Source: Sinorhizobium sp. B11
GTDB taxonomy: Bacteria; Pseudomonadota; Alphaproteobacteria; Rhizobiales; Rhizobiaceae
Length of the DNA stretch: 64,000 nt
Reading direction: 5' to 3'
Assembly (NCBI GenBank): GCA_039725955.1
Contig: CP091034.1
Coordinates: 4,032,501 to 4,096,500 of the forward strand
Below the pieces are notes generated by a model, which was given only the letters and a program-made list of their open reading frames with translations, had not been told where the DNA came from and did no database searches. This document shows positions 42,459 to 49,626 of the stretch, piece by piece. Position 1 is the stretch's first letter. Each line of letters starts with the position of its first letter. The position numbers and the translations under genes are program-made.

Positions 42459-43457
42459 TCAGATAGCAAGGCCGCTCTCATTGAATTTATGGATACGCGT
42501 CTTGTCCGGCGTCAGGTAGACCGTGTCGCCGGCCTTGGAAGCAAAATCGCCGTTGCTGCGCGCCGTCACCATCCCGATACCTTCGACATCGACATGCAGG
42601 AACGTGTCGGAGCCGAGATGTTCGGCCACCATCACCCTGCCCTTCCAGTCGCCGCTTTCGGTCGACAGCAGCACATGTTCGGGACGGATGCCGATCGTGT
42701 GCGCATTCATCTGCGCAGCATTCTGCCCCTTGATGAAATTCATCTTGGGCGAGCCGATGAAGCCCGCAACGAAGAGGTTTCGCGGGCTGCGGTATAACTC
42801 CAGCGGCGAACCGACCTGCTCGATATTACCCCTGTTCAGCACCACGATCTTGTCGGCCATGGTCATCGCTTCCACCTGATCATGGGTGACGTAGACCATG
42901 GTCGTCTTGAGTTGCTGGTGCAGCTCGCTGATTTCAATGCGCATGTTGACGCGCAGCGCAGCATCGAGGTTCGACAGTGGCTCGTCGAAGAGGAAGGCTG
43001 AAGGCTGGCGCACGATAGCGCGGCCGATGGCGACACGCTGACGCTGGCCGCCCGAAAGCTGGCGCGGCTTGCGATCCAGATAGTCGCCGAGATTCAACAC
43101 GCGGGCGGCATCATCCACCTTGCGGTCGATCTCTGCCTTGTCCATGCCCGCCATCTTCAGCGGGAAGGCGATGTTATTGCGCACGCTCATATGCGGATAG
43201 AGCGCGTAGGATTGGAAGACCATCGCCAGACCCCGTTCGGACGGAGCCTTCTCGGTCGCGTCCTTGCCGTCGATGACGATCTTGCCGCCCGAGACATCCT
43301 CGAGGCCGGCTATCAGCCGCAACAGAGTGGACTTGCCGCAACCGGACGGGCCGACGAAGACGACGAACTCGCCATCCCGGATATCGAGATCGATCGAAGG
43401 GATGACCTTGGCTTCGCCGAAGACCTTCGAAACCTTTTGAAGGGTAATGCTGCCCAT
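42459..43457 (-). CDS. smoK: Polyol ABC transporter ATP-binding protein
   Basis: A 332-residue ATPase of the MalK/UgpC type. Walker A is GPSGCGKSTLLRLIAGL near residue 38, the signature is LSGGQRQRVAIGRAIV, Walker B is FLFDEPLSNLDAALR, and the H-loop is THDQVEAM. A C-terminal TOBE regulatory domain follows from about residue 240. It lies 18 bases after smoG and drives import of sorbitol, mannitol and related polyols together with SmoE, SmoF and SmoG. Confidence 0.93.
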   Translation of the reverse strand: MGSITLQKVSKVFGEAKVIPSIDLDIRDGEFVVFVGPSGCGKSTLLRLIAGLEDVSGGKIVIDGKDATEKAPSERGLAMVFQSYALYPHMSVRNNIAFPLKMAGMDKAEIDRKVDDAARVLNLGDYLDRKPRQLSGGQRQRVAIGRAIVRQPSAFLFDEPLSNLDAALRVNMRIEISELHQQLKTTMVYVTHDQVEAMTMADKIVVLNRGNIEQVGSPLELYRSPRNLFVAGFIGSPKMNFIKGQNAAQMNAHTIGIRPEHVLLSTESGDWKGRVMVAEHLGSDTFLHVDVEGIGMVTARSNGDFASKAGDTVYLTPDKTRIHKFNESGLAI

Positions 43458-43475
43458 GTTTCTCTCCCTATGATC

Positions 43476-44306
43476 TTATTTCACCGCGCCGAAGGTCAGG
43501 CCGCGGACAAGTTGTTTCTGGCTGAACCAGCCGAGGATGAGGATCGGCGCGATCGCCATGGTCGAAGCCGCCGAAAGCTTGGCGTAGAACAGGCCTTCCG
43601 GGCTTGAATAGGAAGCGATGAACGCCGTCAGCGGTGCGGCCTTGGAGGCCGTCAGGTTCAGCGTCCAGAAGGCTTCGTTCCAGGCAAGGATGATGTTCAA
43701 GAGCAGCGTCGAGGCAATGCCGGGCACGGCCATCGGCGTCAGCACGTAGACGATTTCCTTGACGAGCGAGGCGCCGTCCATGCGGGCGGCTTCGAGGATT
43801 TCGCCGGGAATTTCCTTGAAATAGGTATAGAGCATCCAGACGATGATCGGCAGGTTGATGAGCGTCAGCACGATCACCAGGCCGGTGCGCGTATCGAGCA
43901 GGCCGGAATTGCGGAACAGCAGGTAGATCGGGATGAGCGCGCCGACCGGCGGCATCATCTTCGTCGACAGCATCCACATCAGCACGTCCTTCGTCCGCTT
44001 GGTCGGCGCAAAGGCCATGGCCCAGGCGGCAGGAATGGCGATGATGAGACCGATCAGCGTTGAGCCGAAGGAGATCACGACGGAATTCATGAAGTGGCTG
44101 AGATAGTTGGAACGGCTCTGCACTTCCGAATAATTCTCCGTGGTCCAGTGGAAGAACAGGAACTGCGGCGGCGAGGCGATGGCATCGGCCTCCGACTTGA
44201 AGCTCGTCAGGAATGTCCAGAGGATGGGGAAGAAGATCAGGATGCCGAGCGCCCAGGCGATCGCGGTCATGATGACCTTGCGTTGGGTGGTAACCTTTCT
44301 AGCCAT
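43476..44306 (-). CDS. smoG: Polyol ABC transporter permease
   Basis: A 276-residue inner-membrane permease of the MalG type with six helices. The EAA loop reads EILEAARMDGASLVKEIVYVLTPMAVPGIAS. The ATG at 44306 is set by a GGAGG site, and a longer in-frame reading overlaps smoF. The stop of smoF is one base upstream of this start, which indicates translational coupling. Confidence 0.92.
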   Translation of the reverse strand: MARKVTTQRKVIMTAIAWALGILIFFPILWTFLTSFKSEADAIASPPQFLFFHWTTENYSEVQSRSNYLSHFMNSVVISFGSTLIGLIIAIPAAWAMAFAPTKRTKDVLMWMLSTKMMPPVGALIPIYLLFRNSGLLDTRTGLVIVLTLINLPIIVWMLYTYFKEIPGEILEAARMDGASLVKEIVYVLTPMAVPGIASTLLLNIILAWNEAFWTLNLTASKAAPLTAFIASYSSPEGLFYAKLSAASTMAIAPILILGWFSQKQLVRGLTFGAVK

Positions 44307-44307
44307 C

Positions 44308-45180
44308 TCAAGCCTCCAGATTCTTGCCGACGAGGCGCACGAGGAAGATCGCAACGATATTGGCAAGCACGACCGCGACGATACCGCCCGCAGAAGCCCC
44401 GCCGATATCGAACTGCAGCAGCGCCTGCGCATAGACGAGATAGGTGAGGTTGGTGCTCTGCGTGCCGGGGCCGCCATTGGTGGTGACCAGAATTTCGGCG
44501 AAGACCGAAAGCAGGAAGATCGTCTGGATCAGGATCACCACCGTGATGGCGCGGGCCATATGCGGCAGGATGATGTAGATGAATTTCGAGATCGCCCCGG
44601 CGCCGTCCATTTCCGCGGCTTCTTTCTGCTCTTCATCGAGCGACTGCAGCGCGGTAAGCATGATGAGCGTGGCGAAGGGAAGCCACTGCCAGGCGACGAT
44701 CAGGATGACCGAGAATAGCGGCACGGTGGCCAGCCAATCGATCGGCTGCAGGCCGACAGCCTTTGCCATATAGGCGAAGAGACCGTTGACCGGGTTCATG
44801 AACATGTTCTTCCAGACAAGGGCCGCCACCGTCGGCATGACGAAGAAGGGCGCAATGACCAGGATGCGTACGATGCCCTGGCCATAAATCGGCTGATCGA
44901 GCAGGAGTGCAAAGAGAATACCGCCGACCACGGTGATGACCAGTACGCCGGCAACCAGCACCAGCGTATTGATGAGCGCGGCGAAAAAGGCAGGGTCGGT
45001 GAGGAAGTATTGGTAGTTTAAGAGACCGACGAAACTCTCCATACCCGGGTTGAGCAGATTGTAGTTCAGCAGGGAGAAGTAAATCGTCATCGCGAGCGGG
45101 ACGATCATCCACGCGAAGAGCAGCACCACGGACGGTGCAATCATAAAACGTGCTGCGGAGCGAGTGTGAAACGTTGCCAT
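44308..45180 (-). CDS. smoF: Polyol ABC transporter permease
   Basis: A 290-residue permease of the MalF type. The first helix is FMIAPSVVLLFAWMIVPLAMTIYFSLL and the EAA-like loop reads EQKEAAEMDGAGAISKFIYIILPHMARAI. It lies 134 bases after smoE, with an intercistronic hairpin between. The start ATG at 45180 begins the conserved N-terminus; upstream in-frame codons belong to the intergenic gap. Confidence 0.92.
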   Translation of the reverse strand: MATFHTRSAARFMIAPSVVLLFAWMIVPLAMTIYFSLLNYNLLNPGMESFVGLLNYQYFLTDPAFFAALINTLVLVAGVLVITVVGGILFALLLDQPIYGQGIVRILVIAPFFVMPTVAALVWKNMFMNPVNGLFAYMAKAVGLQPIDWLATVPLFSVILIVAWQWLPFATLIMLTALQSLDEEQKEAAEMDGAGAISKFIYIILPHMARAITVVILIQTIFLLSVFAEILVTTNGGPGTQSTNLTYLVYAQALLQFDIGGASAGGIVAVVLANIVAIFLVRLVGKNLEA

Positions 45181-45278
45181 GGCAAACCACCGGTCTGATC
45201 TGAAGCGGAAACGGCTGAGAAACAGCTTTGAAAAAAGCGGCCGCCGATGCAGTTCGGGCAATCGGCGACCCAGAGGTG

Positions 45279-45297
45279 CGGAATGTCAGACATTCCG
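45279..45297 (-). repeat. Intercistronic hairpin between smoE and smoF
   Basis: Perfect 8-bp stem CGGAATGT / ACATTCCG with a 3-base loop and no T-run. It could stabilise the 3' end of the smoE message or cause partial termination, which raises the level of the binding protein over the permeases. Confidence 0.5.
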
Positions 45298-45314
45298 TAC
45301 GTTCTCAGGAGGTT

Positions 45315-46625
45315 TTACTTGATGTAGCCCGCCTTGGTCATTTCGCGGGTGGTCAGCTGCTGCGCGCTCTGCAGAGCCTGGTCGACCGAGATCTGGCCGG
45401 CGAGAGCCGCGGAGAACTGCTGGCCGACGGCCGTGCCGATGCCCTGGAATTCCGGGATCGCCACGAACTGGACACCGACATAGGGAACCGGCTTGACAGT
45501 CGGCTTGGTCGGGTCAGCGGAGTTGATGCTATCGAGTGTCATCTTCGCGAAGGAAGCGGCCTTCTGGTAGTCGGCATTCGCATAGAGCGAGGTGCGGGTG
45601 CCGGGAGGTGCGTTCAGCCAGCCTTCCTTTTCGGCGACGAGGTTGGTGTAGTCCTTGCTCGTTGCCCAGGCGATGAACTTCTCTGCTGCTTCAGTCTTCT
45701 GCGAGCCTGCCGGGATGGCGAGGTTCCAGGCCCAGAGCCAGTTGCCGCGCTTGCCGAGGCCCTTGTCCGGAGCCAGCGCAAAGCCGACCTTGTCGGCAAC
45801 CTGCGACTGCTTCGGATCGGCTACGAACGAAGCAGCAACCGTTGCGTCGATCCACATGCCGCACTTGCCGGTCTGGAAGAGCGCCAGATTTTCGTTGAAA
45901 CCGTTGGAAGAAGCGCCGGGAGGGCCGGCTTCCTTCATAAGGTTGACGTAGAAGGTCAGCGTGTCCTTCCACTCGGGCTGATCGAACTGCGGCTTCCACT
46001 GTTCATCGAACCAGCGAGCGCCGAAAGAGTTCGACATAGCCGTCAGGAAGGCCATGTTTTCGCCCCAGCCGGCCTTGCCGCGCAGGCAGATGCCGTAGAT
46101 TTCCTTGTCCTTGTTGGTCACCTTCTTCGCAGCATCTGCGATGAAGTCCCAGGTCGGCGCGTCGGGCATCTTCAGGCCGGCGGCGTCGAACAGGTCCTTG
46201 CGGTACATGACCATGGAGCTTTCGCCGTAGAACGGAGCTGCATAGAGCTTGCCGTCCTGGCTGATGCCGCTGCGGATGGCCGGCAGCAGATCGTCCACGT
46301 CATAATTGGCGCCGAGGTTGTCGAGCGGCAGGAGCCAGCCTTTCTTCGCCCAGATCGGAACTTCATAGGTGCCGATCGTGAGCACGTCGTACTGGCCGCC
46401 CTTGGTCGCGATGTCGGTCGTGACCTTCTGGCGCAGTACGTTTTCTTCGAGGGTTACCCATTCAAGGTCGATGCCGGGATTCTTCGCCTTGAAATCATCC
46501 GTCAGCTTCTGCATCCGGATCATGTCGCCGTTGTTCACGGTCGCGATCGTCAGCGTCTCGGCCGAAGCCATGCCGGCAAACGCCATTGCTGAGCAGGCGC
46601 CCAGCAGGAGAGTTCTCAATGTCAT
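45315..46625 (-). CDS. smoE: Polyol ABC transporter substrate-binding protein
   Basis: A 436-residue periplasmic binding protein of family 1. The signal peptide MTLRTLLLGACSAMAFAGMASA is followed by ETLTIATVNNGDMIRMQKLTDDFKAKNPGIDLEWVTLEE. The ATG at 46625 follows GGGAGGAAG; a longer in-frame reading has no ribosome site. It is the first gene of the transporter operon. Its promoter region carries operator-like repeats probably bound by the SmoC-like regulator upstream. Specificity for sorbitol and mannitol is inferred from the cluster. Confidence 0.92.
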   Translation of the reverse strand: MTLRTLLLGACSAMAFAGMASAETLTIATVNNGDMIRMQKLTDDFKAKNPGIDLEWVTLEENVLRQKVTTDIATKGGQYDVLTIGTYEVPIWAKKGWLLPLDNLGANYDVDDLLPAIRSGISQDGKLYAAPFYGESSMVMYRKDLFDAAGLKMPDAPTWDFIADAAKKVTNKDKEIYGICLRGKAGWGENMAFLTAMSNSFGARWFDEQWKPQFDQPEWKDTLTFYVNLMKEAGPPGASSNGFNENLALFQTGKCGMWIDATVAASFVADPKQSQVADKVGFALAPDKGLGKRGNWLWAWNLAIPAGSQKTEAAEKFIAWATSKDYTNLVAEKEGWLNAPPGTRTSLYANADYQKAASFAKMTLDSINSADPTKPTVKPVPYVGVQFVAIPEFQGIGTAVGQQFSAALAGQISVDQALQSAQQLTTREMTKAGYIK

Positions 46626-46648
46626 ATCTTCCTCCCAGAAGATGAGTG

Positions 46649-46667
46649 TGAGCATTCGCTTTGCTCA
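46649..46667. promoter_or_regulatory. Operator candidate in the smoE leader
   Basis: Perfect inverted repeat TGAGCA-N7-TGCTCA lies just downstream of the predicted -10 box and covers the expected transcription start. The half-site TGAGCA recurs in the palindrome at 46764-46788. Confidence 0.6.
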
Positions 46668-46673
46668 TGGGCA

Positions 46674-46702
46674 ATTACTCATCAAAGGGAAAAATTTGTC
46701 AA
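46674..46702 (-). promoter_or_regulatory. Predicted smoE promoter
   Basis: On the minus strand TTGACA (46697-46702), a 17-base spacer, and AGTAAT (46674-46679). The -35 box is consensus while the -10 box is weaker. The start codon is 49 bases downstream of the -10 box. Confidence 0.6.
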
Positions 46703-46763
46703 TTGGCAATCGTTGCTGCGATGCCGAACAATCGAGTTATGTTATTGAACCAAAAAGGAAATA

Positions 46764-46788
46764 TTTTTGCTCAGCTAGTGAGCAAAAA
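46764..46788. promoter_or_regulatory. Upstream operator candidate inside the 3' end of the SmoC-like gene
   Basis: Perfect 10-bp inverted repeat TTTTTGCTCA-N5-TGAGCAAAAA overlaps the last codons and stop of the regulator gene. Because T precedes and A follows the stem on both strands, it cannot be an intrinsic terminator. It shares TGAGCA halves with the leader site about 115 bases away. Confidence 0.6.
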
Positions 46789-47724
46789 CTCAGCAGTCTC
46801 TTCGTCGGTAATCAAACCGTTCACCTGATGGCCAGTGATGGCAGCTCGGATCGCCTTGAACTTGCGTTTTCCCTTGGCGATCCCGATCACAGTCGAGGAA
46901 TCGCGTGGCGGGATCGGAGCGGATGCGACGCGTTCATTGATCGGGTTGTCGAGCAGCTTTCCGTCGGCGTCGAAAATCCAGCCGCAGATCTCGCCTGCCG
47001 CGCCCCCACGCATCAGCTCCATCATCTCGTCTTTTTCCAGGAAACCATCGACGCAGAGCGGGCCATCGATGCCGAGTTCGCCGATACCGACGAAGGTTAC
47101 ATCCGCCTGCGCGCTGATTGCCAGCGTCGAGCGCACGAGCTGCTGGCCGTGAAGAAGCTCCCGCTCCTCCGCCGAGGTGACGAGAACCGGCAGCGGCATC
47201 GGAAAGTGCCGCGCCTTGACGGCGTCGGCCATGCTGAAGATGACGTTGTAGTAAGCGGCCGAACCGTCAGGGGCGATATTGCCCGTCAAGGACACGATCC
47301 GGTGGTTGGGACATTCGATCGCCGGCAGCTGGTCGACAGCCGCTTTCAGCGTCCGCCCCGTGCCGACGGCAAGTACGATCGGATCTGGACGTTTCAGCCA
47401 GCGCTCGATTTCGGAGGCAGCCGCCTCGGCAATTCCGACCGTCGTCGACGATGAACCCGGATCGCTGGGAACGATCTCGACATGCCTCAGACCGAATTTC
47501 TTGCGCAGCTGATTTCCAAGTTCGAGGCAGGCGGCGATCGGGTGGTCGAGCCGCACTTTGATCAGCCGTTCGGCCACGGCAAGCGAAACGAGCCGCTGCG
47601 CCGACTGGCGCGAAATACCCATGGCGGATGCAATTTCATCCTGTGTGCGACCGGCGACATAATAAAGCCAGCCGGCGCGCGCCGCATCGTCCAGCCGCCC
47701 TGATGTCTCCGATCTTTTTACCAT
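46771..47724 (-). CDS. smoC: SorC-family regulator of the polyol cluster (SmoC-like)
   Basis: A 317-residue regulator with an N-terminal helix-turn-helix (AARAGWLYYVAGRTQDEIASAMGISRQSAQRLVSLAVAERLI) and a SorC sugar-binding domain from about residue 60 to the end (AVGTGRTLKAAVDQL, VSLTGNIAPDGSAAYYN). It is upstream of and co-oriented with smoE, the position of smoC in S. meliloti. Two palindromes with a common half-site flank the smoE promoter region, suggesting tetramer binding and a DNA loop. The effector is presumably a polyol or its phosphate. Confidence 0.88.
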   Translation of the reverse strand: MVKRSETSGRLDDAARAGWLYYVAGRTQDEIASAMGISRQSAQRLVSLAVAERLIKVRLDHPIAACLELGNQLRKKFGLRHVEIVPSDPGSSSTTVGIAEAAASEIERWLKRPDPIVLAVGTGRTLKAAVDQLPAIECPNHRIVSLTGNIAPDGSAAYYNVIFSMADAVKARHFPMPLPVLVTSAEERELLHGQQLVRSTLAISAQADVTFVGIGELGIDGPLCVDGFLEKDEMMELMRGGAAGEICGWIFDADGKLLDNPINERVASAPIPPRDSSTVIGIAKGKRKFKAIRAAITGHQVNGLITDEETAEFLLTS

Positions 47725-47822
47725 CTATCGCCGCCAATTAATTTTTTTGAGTCTATCTGGCGCAGATCAAAACAAAAATCGGGCAAATGTCGAGGGCGTT
47801 GAAAAAGCAAGCAGTCGCTTCC

Positions 47823-48479
47823 TTATCCAAACCACCGCATGACGATGTAGATGGCCGCCTTGACGAGACCGTAGATCACCCCGCCGGCAACGACGAGCGA
47901 GATGGCTGTCACCGCAAAACCGAGAAGTGAAAACAGTCCGTCTCGACCGAGAATCGCAAAGGCAAAGAGCGAAATCGCAATCGCCGGCAGGATATTGCCA
48001 AGCGGCACCGGCAGCACGAGAACAATCGCCAGCACCAGACAGCAGAAGCCCGCCAGATATTCCGCCGGCGGCTCGACGAAAATGCTCAATCGTGGCTGCA
48101 GCATGCGCTCTGCCCAGGCGAGCCAGGGGTGAATGCGCCCGACGATCGTCTCGAAATCCTCCCGCCGCATGGAGCGCGCCGCAATCGCCTTCGGCAGCCA
48201 CGGCTTCAGGCCGAAGGTAAGCTGGGCGGCAAGAAAGATCAGCGGTGCTCCGAGCAGCGACGAGGTGCCCGGCGGCGTCGGAAAAGCGTTCGGCAGCGCA
48301 AAAATCAGCATCAGCGCGCCGATCGCCCGGTCGCCCATCGTCTGGAACAGGTCGCCGATCGACACGCGTTCGCGGCTTCGATCCGCCGCCATCTGTCGCA
48401 GGATAGAGGACAGGCGCCGGCCTTTCGGACGCGGCCTGCGGGCGGTGGTTCTGCGAGTTTCGGTATTTTCGATTGTCAT
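47823..48479 (-). CDS. exoD: ExoD-family membrane protein
   Basis: A 218-residue protein with about four to five hydrophobic segments and the ExoD blocks GDRAIGALMLIFALPNAFPTPPGTSSLLGAPLIFLAAQL, then RLSIFVEPPAEYLAGFCCLVLAIVLVLPVPLGNILPAIAISLFAFAILGRDGLFSLLG. In S. meliloti exoD affects exopolysaccharide production and alkali tolerance. The start is uncertain: the ATG at 48479 begins the soluble head, while 48539 and 48521 also lie in frame. It is co-oriented with the smo regulator but 98 bases away. Confidence 0.87.
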   Translation of the reverse strand: MTIENTETRRTTARRPRPKGRRLSSILRQMAADRSRERVSIGDLFQTMGDRAIGALMLIFALPNAFPTPPGTSSLLGAPLIFLAAQLTFGLKPWLPKAIAARSMRREDFETIVGRIHPWLAWAERMLQPRLSIFVEPPAEYLAGFCCLVLAIVLVLPVPLGNILPAIAISLFAFAILGRDGLFSLLGFAVTAISLVVAGGVIYGLVKAAIYIVMRWFG

Positions 48480-48662
48480 GAATCCGGCGTCGGAAGGGTG
48501 AATGGTGCAGAGCTTGCCCATGCAATATGCCAATAGCATGACCTTGTCGGACGAAATTGTCGCCTGATGGGGATCAGCCTTAATTCATTTATCGAATAAT
48601 CCTTGTAATTCGCCGCCAGGAGTGCGAGCAGACGCCAAGCACAGACAATTTGCAGGCATCAG

Positions 48663-49574
48663 ATGATTATTTCATTCGATATCGGAGGCTCCGCCATCAA
48701 GGGCGGGATTGCGCGTTCGGAATCCGACATCGTACCGCTTGGCCGCCGCCCGACCCCGAAGGATGATTTCCCGGCCTTCGTCGAGACACTGAGGAGCTTC
48801 ATCGCCGAGGCTGGCGAGCGCCCCTCGCGTATTGCGCTCTCGATTGCCGGTGTTGTCGACCCGGATACGCAGCGCCTCATCGTCGCCAATATCCCCTGCA
48901 TCCACGACCGCAACCTTGCCGCCGACCTGGAGCGCGAGCTCGGCCTGCCCGTACTGATCGCCAATGACGCCGATTGTTTCGCCATGGCGGAAGCCGAACT
49001 TGGCGCCGGTCGCGGCCACCGCATCGTCTTCGGCGCCATTCTCGGCACGGGCGTCGGGGGCGGCGTCGTCTCGGATGGTCGTCTCATCAATGCCTCAGGC
49101 GGCTTTGCCGGCGAATGGGGCCATGGCCCGATCATCGCATCACATGCCGGCACTCCGCCGGTCGCCATCCCCGCCTATGCCTGCGGCTGCGGCCAGAAAG
49201 GTTGTGTCGATACCGTCGGCGGTGCTCGGGGTCTGGAACGCCTGCATAAAACGCTGCACGACCGCGATTTCTCCAGCGAGGAAATCATCACCGACTGGCG
49301 TAACGGCGAGGAAAAGGCCAATCGCACGATCGACGTCTATGTTGATCTCGTCGCCTCGCCGCTGGCGCTCGCGATCAACATCACAGGCGCAACCATCGTG
49401 CCCGTGGGCGGCGGCCTCTCGAATGTCGAGCCGCTTCTGGCGGAACTGGATCATGCGGTGCGCGCCCGCATCTTGCGTAAATTCGACCGCCCGTTGATCG
49501 TGCGTAGCGAATGCCGTATCGAGCCGGGCCTGATCGGTGCTGCCCTTTTGGGCCTCAAGGCCGAAGCCGCATAG
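48663..49574 (+). CDS. ROK-family sugar kinase (N-acetylglucosamine kinase-like)
   Basis: A 303-residue ROK kinase. The ATP loop is IISFDIGGSAIKGGIA, the substrate motif is NDADCFAMAEA near residue 102, then GTGVGGGVVSDGR and GEWGHGPI, and the zinc motif is CGCGQKGCVDTVGG (usual CxCGxxGCxE with Asp in place of the last Glu). It resembles NagK. It is convergent with a GH20 beta-hexosaminidase that releases N-acetylhexosamines, supporting a salvage role for GlcNAc, although other N-acetylated sugars are possible. Confidence 0.87.
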   Translation: MIISFDIGGSAIKGGIARSESDIVPLGRRPTPKDDFPAFVETLRSFIAEAGERPSRIALSIAGVVDPDTQRLIVANIPCIHDRNLAADLERELGLPVLIANDADCFAMAEAELGAGRGHRIVFGAILGTGVGGGVVSDGRLINASGGFAGEWGHGPIIASHAGTPPVAIPAYACGCGQKGCVDTVGGARGLERLHKTLHDRDFSSEEIITDWRNGEEKANRTIDVYVDLVASPLALAINITGATIVPVGGGLSNVEPLLAELDHAVRARILRKFDRPLIVRSECRIEPGLIGAALLGLKAEAA

Positions 49575-49592
49575 CGCAATTCCAATAAAATC

Positions 49593-49617
49593 CTGCCGCG
49601 ACTTTGGATTGCGGCAG
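49593..49617. terminator. Hairpin between the convergent ROK and GH20 genes
   Basis: Stem arms CTGCCGC and GCGGCAG with an 11-base loop in the 52-base gap between the two stop codons. There is no long T-run on either strand, so termination by this hairpin alone is uncertain. Confidence 0.5.
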
Positions 49618-49626
49618 AACAGATTT

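Noticed and set aside
46764..46788. The palindrome at the smoC end as an intrinsic terminator
   Set aside because: T precedes and A follows the stem on both strands, the reverse of a terminator; it is kept as an operator candidate.
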